A stretch of 64,000 bases of DNA from Diplonema papillatum (Eukaryota; Euglenozoa; Diplonemea; Diplonemida; Diplonemidae), in the NCBI GenBank assembly GCA_030068145.1, contig JAPJBO010000185.1, positions 124,001 through 188,000 of the forward strand, given 5' to 3'. A program made the translations under genes and the position numbers. How positions within the stretch are numbered: the stretch's first letter is position 1; each line of letters opens with the position of its first letter. The notes under the pieces are model-generated. The model did no database searches. It saw only the letters and a program-made list of their open reading frames with translations, and was not told the DNA's origin. Below are positions 18,328 through 26,990 of this stretch, piece by piece.

Positions 18328-18605
18328 GCGCTGAAGGGCTGGGTGGAGCAAGGCAGCCTGCGTCGAGTCTCGCGGGGGCGTGGAACACGGTCTGGCACTT
18401 GGAAAGGACCGCCGCGAAGGCGGAGTCGCAGCACACGATGCTCGACGTCCTGCGGGACATCGTGCGCGAGATGCAGCGGAAGGCCGAGGAAAGCATCACG
18501 CGGACCCTGCTGGTCGACGACATGGCCGCCGTCCTCTTGCTGATCAAAGCGCGCGTCGAGAAGCAGGGACAGACATCCGCCAAACTGGATGCCGACAACC
18601 CCTGA
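18328..18605 (+). pseudogene. Decayed duplicate of gene B main exon
   Basis: Starts after ATATTGCAG exactly as the intact exon at 18791 does. A 10-nt deletion near 18357 breaks the frame, and around 18570 it jumps from the EKQG region to the SAKLDAD region, an internal deletion of about 220 nt, then stops. Otherwise the two copies are about 97 percent identical, so the duplication is recent. Confidence 0.7.
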
Positions 18606-18790
18606 CTTAGCGATGCCGATTTCTTGACACAAGTCAAACAGTCTAGTCAGCAGTCTCCACACTTACGAAACAGTCTAGTTAGCAGTCTCAATTACCGACT
18701 GTTTTATCACCAGACACAACAGTCGTTAGATGGCGTAATATACAGTCTATGAAATCTTCAAATGACAATGTTCAACTTAAAATATTGCAG
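18606..18790 (+). repeat. Short direct repeats in the intron
   Basis: AACAGTCTAGTCAGCAGTCT and AACAGTCTAGTTAGCAGTCT, then CGACTG/CAGTCG words, occur within 120 bp. No gene. Confidence 0.5.
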
Positions 18791-19727
18791 GCGCTGAAGG
18801 GCTGGGTGAAGCAAGGCAGCCCCGTGTGCGCTGCGTCGAGTCTCGCGGGGGCGTGGAACACGGTCTGGCACTTGGAAAGGACCGCCGCGAAGGCGGAGTC
18901 GCAGCACACGATGCTCGACGTCCTGCGGGACATCGTGCGCGAGATGCAGCGGAAGGCCGAGGAAAGCATCGCGCGGACCCTGCTGGTCGACGACATGGCC
19001 GCCGTCCTCTCGCTGATCAAAGCGCGCGTCGAGAAGCAGGGGAAAACGGTCGGCGGCCGCAAGGATGAAGGTGCCACGCCAGCCGACTGCACCCACGAGC
19101 TGAAGCAGCACTGCGTCGAACTCGTCCTCGCTAACCCCCAAGCGCCCGAAACGGAGGCGGAACGCCTGGCCCAGGCGCCGAAGGAGATCGGAATGCCAGA
19201 AAACGTGTTCGCATCGCTGATCGACGCGTGGGAGCTTCACTCTAAGGAGCAGGCGCGGGCCTTCTCCGCCAAGCTCGACGCCGACAAGGCCGCGCGGGAC
19301 GCGAAGAAGGCGGAAAAAGAACGTCTCAAGCAGCTCGCCGTCGCTGCGAACGCGTCTCGAAACACAACACCAGTAGGCGCACCCCCGCCGGCCACACAGG
19401 ATGGAGGTGGAGGGCAGCCGCAGGCCGACGGTCCGCGGGCTGCAATCGCGGCGCTGAACCCCGAAATCGACGAGGATGAGGAAGACAAGGAGCTGGAGGA
19501 AGACGACGACAACGAGGAGGAGGAGGTACTGATCTCGGACGTGCCGGTCGGGAAAAAAACTGCCCGAAAGCCCGGGGGCAAGAAGAAGGCCGCCGGCGCC
19601 GCGGACGCGAAGAAGAACCTCGCGCAGCTCGTCAACGCAGGGCTGTCGGCGTGGCTGCGGCCGTCGATAGGCCTCGCGAAGCTGGAGCGGGAACCGCATC
19701 CGAGCACGGGCGCCATAGGAAACTGGG
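18791..19727 (+). CDS. Gene B, main exon: helical, acidic protein
   Basis: Acceptor AATATTGCAG; 312 codons to a likely donor CTGGG|GTATGCC at 19728 (the open frame itself continues to 19822 through non-coding-looking sequence). It begins ALKGWVKQGS, then a Glu/Arg/Lys-rich helical region with HTMLDVLRDIVREMQRKAEE, a second helical region (FASLIDAWELHSKEQARAFS) and a Lys-rich coil, then a strongly acidic tract (DEDEEDKELEEDDDNEEEE) and a basic KKTARKPGGKKKAAG stretch. The acid/base alternation is typical of nuclear, chromatin-associated or RNA-associated proteins. GC-rich codon use contrasts with the AT-rich flanks. Family not recognised. Confidence 0.65.
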
Positions 19728-19904
19728 GTATGCCTTCTCTTCCACCTTCCCGGCGGGTTGCGGTGCGGATGTGCCCCGGGGTGCCCCAATGTTGGCACCC
19801 TACCTGTTTCTTTTTGTATTAACAATGCATTGTTGGTACTAAAAATTAGTAGTTGGCAGCGTACTAAAAGCAACTCACCAAATCAGGTGAAAAGCCGCTA
19901 GTGC

Positions 19905-20056
19905 GCACAAACAAGTTTTTTTTTTGTTCGTAATAACAATTAATTGTAAACACGAAAGAGAGTGCTGGCAGCGTGTTTGGGAGAAGATTAGCCTACCGAT
20001 CATATTCACTCACTATCACTCACTAACAGGCTAATCCTCCCCCGGCACGTACAAAC
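19905..20056 (+). mobile_element. Short inverted-repeat-family element, second copy
   Basis: TTGTAAACACGAAAGAGAGT, GCTGGCAGCGTGTTTGGGAG, GGCTAATCCTCCCCCGGCAC matches the minus strand of 17588-17700. Its last 16 bases are also duplicated at the 20403 junction of the tandem repeat that follows. Confidence 0.6.
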
Positions 20057-20725
20057 AAGGTAACACATACTACTACTTTAGTACTAACAATCTTGCGGGT
20101 TGCCCTTCAATGTATTGTGCAGGCTAAGAAGACGTGGTGGAGGCCACCATGCAGAGAACCGTGCGGCCGCCGCGGAAGACACGGAAAGGCATGAAGGCAC
20201 GTGGGACCGGATCCGAACGACTCCGGATGCGAGTGATCTCGCAGGTTGCGCGGCGCATGCGCAAGGTAAATGCGCTGAAGTACATCGACCAACTCATTTG
20301 TGCGGCACCGACCTGCGACGTTCAAGCTTGCTCCGACCACTGCACCCTCTGCCGACACTCACTAGCCGTCGACGCTTATGACGGCAGCCCCATCCTGAAG
20401 TGCCCTCCCCCGGCACGTACAAACAAGGTAACACATACTACTACTTTAGTACTAACAATCTTGCGGGTTGCCCTTCAATGTATTGTGCAGGCTAAGAAGA
20501 CGTGGTGGAGGCCACCATGTAGAGAACCGTGCGGCCGCCGCGGAAGACACGGAAAGGCAGGTTGCGCGGCGCATGCGCAAGGTAAATGCGCTGAAGTACA
20601 TCGACCAACTCATTTGTGCGGCACCGACCTGCGACGTTCAAGCTTGCTCCGACCACTGCACCCTCTGCCGACACTCGCTAGCCGTCGACGCTCATGACGG
20701 CAGCCCCATCCTGAAGTGCAAATAC
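20036..20725 (+). repeat. Tandem duplication of an exon-bearing block, about 365 bp x 2
   Basis: CTCCCCCGGCACGTACAAAC starts homologous blocks near 20037 and 20404. Each has TAGTACTAACAATCTTGCGG, an acceptor ATTGTGCAG, and the exon described below. The TAGTACTAACAATCTTGCGG segment is also at 4348 and 31637, so it is itself dispersed. Confidence 0.85.
20149..20400 (+). pseudogene. Zinc-finger exon, first copy, truncated 3'
   Basis: GCCACCATGCAG is a strong start context, and the frame reads a basic N-terminus (MQRTVRPPRKTRKGMK) into the cysteine block CAAPTCDVQACSDHCTLC, ending at ILKC where the tandem duplication breakpoint falls. It therefore lacks the last CxxC pair. An internal acceptor, TCGCAG|GTTGCG at 20245, could also begin the exon. 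Confidence 0.4.
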
Positions 20726-20794
20726 TGCCGACGCGTCCCTGCTGCTGTGTGCGCTCGGATTGGCGGCCACCTTATGTCACTCGTTTGTTTGTAA
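20561..20794 (+). CDS. Zinc-finger-like terminal exon, complete 3' copy
   Basis: Open in phase 0 from GGCAG|GTTGCG to TAA at 20794. It encodes VARRMRKVNALKYIDQLICA, a block with the order CxxxxC, C-x3-C-x2-C, then CKYC and a hydrophobic end. The spacing suggests two zinc sites of a PHD/RING-like or CxxC type, but I cannot assign the family. In this copy the upstream ATG of copy 1 reads ATG TAG and a 52-nt stretch is deleted, exactly removing sequence up to the internal acceptor, so only the internal acceptor can be used. Confidence 0.45.
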   Translation, partial: VARRMRKVNALKYIDQLICAAPTCDVQACSDHCTLCRHSLAVDAHDGSPILKCKYCRRVPAAVCARIGGHLMSLVCL

Positions 20795-20799
20795 AGATT

Positions 20800-21051
20800 G
20801 CTCCGTTCTTCTCCCTGACTTGTTCCCGGATTAGGATGACACATACTACTACTACTACTACTGCTCCAGGATGCGTTTTTTTGCCTATGGTCAACCGGGG
20901 GCTCAACATTGAGCCGTAAACCCGGAGATTAGTTTACGTTGCAGATTTAGACCGTCAGTCTATAAATCCAATGGAAGTTTTATGTCAGCTAATTTCGTGC
21001 AAGCGTCGGCAGAAGCGAAAGCTGCAGAACCAAGCAGTATCCTTCGATTTT
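20800..21051 (+). other. No gene seen
   Basis: Contains a short CTA run (20846-20861) and a CCGGGGGCTCAACATTGAGC imperfect hairpin. Otherwise unremarkable. Confidence 0.5.
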
Positions 21052-21206
21052 GTTTTTGTATAAGCACCTGCTTTGTAGGAAATGCTTGAGGAGGCTGCCA
21101 GTTGCAAAAGATCAAAGGAGGTAAATGTGCTGTAGCCCACACGAAACCCAGGTAAATCTGGGTTTAGTGGCGGGCGTAAGCGTTCAACAAAAAAGACCCA
21201 TTTTGT
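21052..21206 (+). repeat. Dispersed repeat R1, left half of an interrupted copy
   Basis: Continues through GTTCAACAAAAAAGACCCAT to TTTTGT, and the rest of R1 resumes at 25861 beginning with the same TTTTGT. The uninterrupted copy at 455-490 reads GACCCACTTTGTAGTTG. The interruption is therefore an insertion with a 6-bp target duplication. Confidence 0.8.
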
Positions 21207-21414
21207 TGGTGTGATCGGTATAACCATGGGGTACTACGGGGGAACTACGGGGAACTGGCCTTGGGGTGTCCTTTTTTTTTTTTGGTGGTTCTTGAGGGGC
21301 ATAGGTCTCATGTTTCCCTCAGACTGCGGGGGCTTTGGAGTTAGTTAAAGGGTTTGGGGCTTTTTGGGGGTGTTGGTGGACAGGGGCGCCAGGGGTCTTC
21401 AAACCGGCGCGTTT

Positions 21415-21768
21415 AAATTTAGGGAAAACGACAAAGTGGATTCTATATAACTGGATTACGACAAAGTGGATTATAATCCACTTTGTCGCCAATCCACTTT
21501 GTCGCCTAATCCACTTTGTCGCCCCGTATGACGGACCTAAGCTCACTTTTGATGGTTTCAATGAACTCAAACAGCTCAAAATAGTCACTTTCCCTGTGGG
21601 AACTTTTTGTGAAAGGGTCCCCCTATATAATTCATGCCGGTTGTCAGAAGCGACAAAGTGGATTATCAAAAGCGACAAAGTGGATTATTACTGGATTATA
21701 ATCCACTAATAATCCACTTTGTCGTAATCCAGTTATATAGAATCCGTTTTGTCGTTGACCCTAAATTT
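21415..21768 (+). mobile_element. Nested 354-bp palindromic element (CGACAAAGTGGATTA family)
   Basis: The outer ends AAATTTAGGG and CCCTAAATTT are exact inverses, and the inverted similarity runs about 58 bp inward (TCTATATAACTGGATTACGA on the left, inverted on the right). The word CGACAAAGTGGATT or its complement occurs at least eight times. It has no ORF. It is a MITE-like insert or a cluster of binding sites for the surrounding transposon. Confidence 0.7.
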
Positions 21769-21769
21769 A

Positions 21770-21822
21770 ACAGAGAAGCATTGCATAATAAAGCTAGACA
21801 GCTTTATGAAATGCTTCTCTGT
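21770..21822 (+). repeat. Strong hairpin, about 22-bp stem
   Basis: ACAGAGAAGCATTGCATAAT + AAAGC pairs with GCTTTATGAAATGCTTCTCT + GT around a 6-base loop, with one or two bulges. It sits between the palindromic element and ORF1. It could be a structured RNA or a further inverted-repeat end. Confidence 0.6.
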
Positions 21823-21895
21823 GTTCTAACATCTGCTGCTGTAGCCTAAACGAAATGTGACCCCAATACGATGCAATCGCCTTACAGGTGACTTT

Positions 21896-21930
21896 TGCAT
21901 CCGGAATCTCAAGCGAGCTCGAACTCTAAA
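21896..21930 (+). promoter_or_regulatory. Recurrent box upstream of transposon ORF1
   Basis: ATCCGGAATCTCAAGCGAGC and TCGAACTCTAAA lie about 30-60 bases before ATG 21958. This matches the box at 17290, 50027 and 60497. The shared placement before a start codon is the reason to consider a 5'-leader or promoter role. Confidence 0.3.
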
Positions 21931-21957
21931 TAAAGCGCAAATCATCTCTCTCGTAAA

Positions 21958-22911
21958 ATGATCGTTTCCATTGAACTGGCTACAAAAGAAAGTACCCAAA
22001 TAAAGGCACGAAACAAAATTCAAAAGCGTAAAATGCAATTCTGTATCGGCGTTACGTTTCACTGCTTTACGAAATATCTCCAAGTCCGCACGACGGAAGA
22101 GCGTGAGGAGAACGACAACAGCGAGACCGAAGAAAGCGACACCATCGACCTGAAGGAAGAAGACATGAAGTACAACGCCGACTTTATGACTAACGGCTCG
22201 CTGCAAACGTTCCACGAGTCCACAATACGGCCGCACCTGCTGGAATGCGGAAACCAGCTTGCAGAAAAGAAAGACGCTCCTTTCCTTAGGGGGGCTACCG
22301 GTGTCGCACGTCGCTGGTTTTATAAGGAGCGCGACGACGAGACGGAAGTGCTCAACGACGCGGGACTACAAAAGGTCGTCGAAAAGAAGTTGAACCTCCA
22401 TATAGTGGTCCGTTTGGAGCTGAAAAAGCACTCGGCAAAGCACGTCCGAAAGCACCTGCTAACACACGACGCGGAAGTGCACGACAACTCATACACATCG
22501 CGGGCGGACAGTAGCTCGATGATTACGAACAAGTTGGAGGAGGCGCTGTGTGACAGGTTCGGCAAGGTGGGGCTGAAGTTCGGACCCTCTTGGGTGCTTT
22601 GTATTTGTGGCACAAAGGTCAGCAACCCGCCGGACAGGCTTTCTGACGGGACGTCGTTTGTACGACACGGTTGTCGATGCCCGAAGTTCGCCAAGAAGCT
22701 GTCAAAGAACGCGAAAGCAGACCTAAAAGCTTTCAGAGAAAAAGAAGCTGCTAAAAATAAGAAGAAGGTGGCGGCCAGGAAGGATCTCACAAGGGGCATG
22801 TCCGAACAAGAAAAGGCCAACGCCAAAAAGATGTTTGAAATGGTTGGCTTCAAACGAAAGGCAGACGAGGAAGCAGAGGTCGAGAACCCACGCAAAGAGG
22901 CAAAAATCTAG
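21958..22911 (+). CDS. Transposon ORF1: 317-aa charged protein with a Cys/His cluster
   Basis: ATG start in AAAATG, stop TAG at 22909-22911. The N-terminus is basic, followed by an acidic Glu/Asp/Ser stretch (about residues 45-70), a mixed region with a RRWFYKERDD segment, then a CICG ... HGCRC motif (about residues 219-242) that could bind metal. The last 70 residues are Lys-rich with coiled-coil character. It may be a DNA- or RNA-binding accessory protein of the element. No similarity to a known transposase family was evident to me. It lies 212 bp before the downstream ORF and in another frame. Confidence 0.6.
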   Translation: MIVSIELATKESTQIKARNKIQKRKMQFCIGVTFHCFTKYLQVRTTEEREENDNSETEESDTIDLKEEDMKYNADFMTNGSLQTFHESTIRPHLLECGNQLAEKKDAPFLRGATGVARRWFYKERDDETEVLNDAGLQKVVEKKLNLHIVVRLELKKHSAKHVRKHLLTHDAEVHDNSYTSRADSSSMITNKLEEALCDRFGKVGLKFGPSWVLCICGTKVSNPPDRLSDGTSFVRHGCRCPKFAKKLSKNAKADLKAFREKEAAKNKKKVAARKDLTRGMSEQEKANAKKMFEMVGFKRKADEEAEVENPRKEAKI

Positions 22912-23123
22912 CTTTCTGGTGATAGCCTCCATCGTAAAGGCATTTCTTTTTTTGTGTGTTCCCGACGATCAATTATAGTTTTTTGTTGTCTCAATTCTCT
23001 TTTGTTCTGGATGTCCATTGGAAGCGACGGCCTGTCTATCCGGCGGCAACTCGGGTATTCGACTAGCTGACGAAGAGAAATTAACGTTTGTAATGTCGGT
23101 GTGTTCAAAACCAATGCAGGGGT

Positions 23124-25484
23124 TTGTTGCAGGAAAAGGAACGAGAGCGAGTCAGGAAAGCCTGGAACAACGGGGAGATGAAGATTGACGTTACTTTCGT
23201 GAAGCCGTGTGGAATGCGCCATGAAGGTTTTCTCGTCGAGAATGCTGACTGGAACGCTATCGTAGGACTTGCGAAGTCGGTTGGCTACGCGCTTGCTGGG
23301 ACATATGTGCGCCTCGCTACCGGCCCCCCTTCAACAGTTTGTCTGGCCGACTGTCCTGTTGTTCTCAGAGAGGACTTGTGGAAGCTCAGTTGCGGCCATT
23401 GCGTGCTTGTACCAGTCCTCGACAAGAATCGCGCTGTGGTGACGGACGGCGGAGGCCTGGCCGACGGAGAACTGCGAGGTATCGTAGACAGCCTGATGGC
23501 GGAAGATGTCAAGATCCGACGCATACCCCGGGTACTCCTCATTATCCAGCGAGTAAAAGTGAGTCGTTTCAGGGTTGAGCGAGCATGGCAGAGCAACCTG
23601 GTTGCGCGTGATATCTCGTTTTTGTGTGCCATCGAAGACAAGGATGTCGCCTTGCAGCACGATAGCACACCTGTTAACGAGAATTGGCATGCAATCCACT
23701 TGACAGCAACTTGGATGCAAGGAACATCACAAAGGCACCATTTCCTGAAGGCGTGCCTTTCAACCGTGCACGATGGCAGCATGGTGGAAGACGCAGTGAC
23801 AGAAATCTGTTGCTACTTCTCGTCTCTCACGCAAGAACTTCGAGGGCTTGGCGTTCTCGGCCCTGATGCCTTTTTCGAGCAAGACCGCTTCTGCTGTATG
23901 TTTACGGACCGCGGAGCAGGTGTGGGGGGCCTCAAACAACCCCGGGTATACGAACCAGTGCACAGGTTGCATCGGACGATGAGCAGGGTTGTGACCGAGC
24001 TCAAGATTGGGAAGGAGATGACGTTCCTGTGTGCAGCAGCGAACGACGTGGCATCTTCACCTGCATTTGCTGTATGGCTGCGGGAACAGGGCGGCCCGGA
24101 GTTGAAAGGTGTGTTGTGGCAGAGGGCGACGACAGGGAGATTCGGAACGTCCTGGGCAGCCGCGTGGTCTCTATCATGCACCGTTGGTCAGAAGACCCTA
24201 TTGGGATGGTACTTGGACTTCCTCGGCAGCTTTGATGAAACGACAGAGTATTCGAAAAAAAAGAAGAATATCGTCATGTACCTGACTCCTCGTGGTACCC
24301 AGGAGCGCTTCCGTCGAATAGGTTTAGCATTTGAGATCATTGCATATCCGGCGTTGAGGCGAATCTGGCAGTACGCTGGGGAAGAAGTACTCGACGACGA
24401 CTTTACTGCCGGCTTTGCCAGCGATTTGATGGCTACCCTGGGTCTCTATTTCACAAAAATTCGAACTGGAAAGGACATTTTCGGGAATCCGCTGTGGATG
24501 GAAAAAGCGAGACGAGGTGTGACATTTCCTACGAAGGCCCCGGAAGTAAAGTTTGTGTGCCAGCGGAACTCCGTTCAGCAGTTCATTCGGCGTATGAAAG
24601 CCCACTTAGACGCGGCTGGCTCTATTGCGAGCTATTACGGAGGTCCCGGCGTGCAGATGCCAACCATTAAACCCATAGACGAGGCAACAGATTCAGCTTT
24701 CCTGTCTTCTGTTGCCCACAGGTTTGCCTGCGGCATTGTTGCAGAGCTGACCATGTACAGCAAGGCAACAGCGGATACCCCAAGACCCGTAAAGCTAGGA
24801 CCGAGTCTCATAGAGGGCACCGTTGGATCCATGAAACGTCACCTGCAACAGCAGACAAACACGCGCATCCGCGATGAATGCATCAGGGCAAAGCTATCGA
24901 GCACCAACGCTCACCTGAGCATTCACCAGCCCTACCCAAAGACAATTCAGCAATATGCTGCGCAAAGGATAGAAACTATCCAGGCGAGGAAAGACCGATG
25001 CGGTTTGCTGAAGTTGACCCACTACAAGGCGAAGCAAGTTTCTCATGACGACAGGAAAAAGTGGCAGGCAGAACGCAATGACTTCATCAAAAGGATTCCT
25101 TGGCGATTCGATGCAGACAGTCATTGGCGAAAGGATGCGCTTGTGCAGCAAGCTGAACGGCGAGGTATCAAGTCCTGCCAAAACTGGAGCAAAGACAAGC
25201 TTGTGTCTGCATGTCAGGAAGCTGATGAGAAGTTGCTTCTTGACGAGCTAAAACAGCACGCCCTTGCCCGAAGCATGCGATTCCGGGCTAATGTTGTTGC
25301 TGGCAAGTTGCTCCATGACCTGGAACAGAAGGATGCAAAAACCGAAGAACCCGAGGCTTTGCCGCGTCCGAGGTCTCCCTCCCGGCAGCGAAAGAAGCAA
25401 CCCCAAGAAGACGAGCCCCCCCTGAAAAAGGTGCGCTTCGAGACAGCTAATAGCGAGGATAGTGAAAGCAGCGAGGAGATGTAG
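23124..25484 (+). CDS. Transposon ORF2: 786-aa protein, candidate transposase
   Basis: The largest ordinary (non-repeat, well-mixed) ORF in the window. The frame opens at TTG 23124; the first ATG is 23178, but an acceptor-like TTTGTTGCAG at 23123-23132 suggests either splicing from upstream or start at 23178. The first 600 residues have globular composition with many aromatic and hydrophobic residues, including CMFTDRGAGVGGL and GWYLDFLGSFDETT segments that carry acidic residues. The last 60 residues are basic, Pro/Ser-rich with PPLKKVRFE, a likely nuclear signal, then an acidic tail. Size, single-gene dominance and position inside a TIR/TSD-bounded insertion argue for the recombinase of the element; a DDE or other catalytic triad could not be proven by eye. 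Confidence 0.55.
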   Translation: MLQEKERERVRKAWNNGEMKIDVTFVKPCGMRHEGFLVENADWNAIVGLAKSVGYALAGTYVRLATGPPSTVCLADCPVVLREDLWKLSCGHCVLVPVLDKNRAVVTDGGGLADGELRGIVDSLMAEDVKIRRIPRVLLIIQRVKVSRFRVERAWQSNLVARDISFLCAIEDKDVALQHDSTPVNENWHAIHLTATWMQGTSQRHHFLKACLSTVHDGSMVEDAVTEICCYFSSLTQELRGLGVLGPDAFFEQDRFCCMFTDRGAGVGGLKQPRVYEPVHRLHRTMSRVVTELKIGKEMTFLCAAANDVASSPAFAVWLREQGGPELKGVLWQRATTGRFGTSWAAAWSLSCTVGQKTLLGWYLDFLGSFDETTEYSKKKKNIVMYLTPRGTQERFRRIGLAFEIIAYPALRRIWQYAGEEVLDDDFTAGFASDLMATLGLYFTKIRTGKDIFGNPLWMEKARRGVTFPTKAPEVKFVCQRNSVQQFIRRMKAHLDAAGSIASYYGGPGVQMPTIKPIDEATDSAFLSSVAHRFACGIVAELTMYSKATADTPRPVKLGPSLIEGTVGSMKRHLQQQTNTRIRDECIRAKLSSTNAHLSIHQPYPKTIQQYAAQRIETIQARKDRCGLLKLTHYKAKQVSHDDRKKWQAERNDFIKRIPWRFDADSHWRKDALVQQAERRGIKSCQNWSKDKLVSACQEADEKLLLDELKQHALARSMRFRANVVAGKLLHDLEQKDAKTEEPEALPRPRSPSRQRKKQPQEDEPPLKKVRFETANSEDSESSEEM

Positions 25485-25860
25485 CGCAGAAACGTCACAG
25501 GTTTGCAGACTGGGTTATTTCATCAAGATGTTGGAACCGTTTGACCGTCGTCCCACAAATTTCGCTTTCCAATTTCCGGAGGACGTGTGCCGTCTTGTTT
25601 TTTGGTCGTTTTATTTTGTTTTTACGCAGTGTCTTCTTCTTCATCCTCTTGGCTTTCCGACCTTCGTGGGCCAAATATCATCAGAATTGTCCACATTGTG
25701 TGACAGAAAGGTGCAAAGTCGCTAGGAAGTGCTCGCCAAGATCAAGAATCACAGCCCTGAAGTACTCAGCAAAAACTGAAAAAGCAAAAAAAAAAACGAC
25801 ACCCCCCCCCCTGGTTGAACTACGGGGGAACTACGGGGAACTGGCCCACCGACCACACCA

Positions 25861-25942
25861 TTTTGTAGTTGTATTGTTTCTCCCCCTCTAGCCTCCTTCG
25901 AAGTAAGCACAAGGCAGCCCCTCGAGTATTTTGGAGTTTCGC
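25861..25942 (+). repeat. Dispersed repeat R1, right half of the interrupted copy
   Basis: TTTTGTAGTTGTATTGTTTC through CTCGAGTATTTT continues the copy that stops at 21206. Confidence 0.8.
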
Positions 25943-26059
25943 GACTGTCGCTTCCCGGAACTGATGAGAAGGGTGTTCTCGGCTGAAGAACTGAACTAGC
26001 TCTGACCTGCTTCGGCCCGCTGCTCTTGAAGATGTAATCTGCCTCGTGCAGACTGCCCG

Positions 26060-26245
26060 TGGTCCGCTTCGGCGCTGACTGCTTTGGAAGAGGGACTGTG
26101 CTCTGCTTCGTGCTGACTGTCCTGCAAGAGGCACGCTTTGGACTCGTTGCATACCCACTGTCTGTGATCCACTTCGGCGCCGACTGCTTTGGAAAGAGGG
26201 ACTGTGCTCTGCTTCGTGCTGACTGTCCTGTGAGAGACATGCTTT
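26060..26245 (+). repeat. Two-unit tandem repeat, about 100 bp
   Basis: TCCGCTTCGGCGCTGACTGC and TGTGCTCTGCTTCGTGCTGA recur as TCCACTTCGGCGCCGACTGC and the same second word. Both minus-strand and plus-strand frames are low in information; not called as a gene. Confidence 0.6.
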
Positions 26246-26282
26246 GCTGATGAACAAACCAAAACCGACAACACACGCACAG

Positions 26283-26731
26283 GGTTGATCAAAGCGATCC
26301 AGAAGATGAATGAACGGCTTCCGGCAGAGGCTGAGAGTGTGTCGATTCGGACGCTGCTGAGCAGGTGCGGCACCACGGTGCACAAGGTGAAGGCGACCGA
26401 CCCGCCGGACGTCGTCGCGACGCAGTGGTACTCGCTGTGCAACCAGTTCGACCGCCCGAACTCCTGCGTCATCTTCCACCACACCAACCACTACTCTCTC
26501 ATCTTCGCCCTGCGCTCGTGGCTGCCGGCGGGGTCTGACATGCCCATTCGCCAGGTGCTCACGGCTCGCAAGGGGCAGAGGCCGAACACGTGGTACGACT
26601 TCAACGAGTGCCGCGCCATCGTTGCGTCGTGGGGCGGGTACAAGCTCCTGCACGTGTCTCGCCCTCAGCAGAACCAGCCGGCATCAGACGCCAACGCAGA
26701 TCAACCCGACGGCGGTGTCGTTCGAGAGTAA
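26283..26731 (+). CDS. BIVM-like (basic immunoglobulin-like variable motif) exon
   Basis: Acceptor CACACGCACAG, then an open frame with 2-nt lead to the stop at 26731. Key features: SVSIRTLLSRCGTTVHK, a hydrophobic NHYSLIFALRSW block and a TARKGQRPNTWYDF block followed by WGGYKLL. The pair NHYxLIxAxRxW ... TxRxGQRPxxWxDF is the signature I know from the BIVM family, which is widespread in protists. The family role is not established; a papain-like fold has been suggested for related proteins. The last 25 residues after LLHVSRPQQ appear frame-shifted compared with the second copy of this 3' end at 26991, so the true C-terminus may lie there. Confidence 0.5.
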
Positions 26732-26779
26732 CGCTCAGCAGCCTCAGCCCGATGGCTCAACACAACGTTGTTGTTTTGT

Positions 26780-26957
26780 TTCAGCACCTGCTCTGTAGGA
26801 AATACTTGAGGAGGCTGCCCGTTGCAAAAGATCGAAGGAGGTAAATGTGCTGTAGCCTAGGTCGTAAGCGTTCAACAAAAAAGACCCACTTTGTAGTTGT
26901 ACGGTTTCTCCCCTCCAGCCTCCTTCGAAGTAAGCACAAGGCAGCCCCTCGAACATT
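26780..26957 (+). repeat. Dispersed repeat R1, copy with internal deletion
   Basis: GCACCTGCTCTGTAGGAAAT to GTAGCC, then directly AAGCGTTCAACAAAAAAGAC and on to CCCCTCGAACATTTCC. It separates the two copies of the BIVM-like 3' end. Confidence 0.75.
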
Positions 26958-26990
26958 TCCAATGCAGCATACCCACAATATGCAACCAGC

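Larger units (their letters stand above)
21207..25860 (+). mobile_element. 4.65-kb DNA-transposon-like insertion with 6-bp target duplication
   Basis: Ends are TGGTGTGATCGG and, inverted, TGGTGTGGTCGG (11 of 12 match), flanked by direct TTTTGT copies at 21201-21206 and 25861-25866 inside repeat R1. Just inside are subterminal blocks: a 27-bp CTACGGGGGAACTACGGGG-type block in direct orientation at both ends (21233-21260 and 25819-25845), then GGGGTGTC plus a T run on the left mirrored by an A run plus GACACCCCC on the right. It carries two plus-strand ORFs (21958, 23124), a palindromic insert (21415-21768) and a hairpin (21770-21822). An alternative reading is an inner element 21261-25812 flanked by the 27-bp repeat as a long target duplication. 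I could not assign a superfamily. Confidence 0.7.

Noticed and set aside
18758-19873. 371-codon minus-strand ORF
   Set aside because: Antisense of gene B main exon; rich in Leu/Arg/Gly as expected for a shadow of a Glu/Lys/Asp-rich gene.
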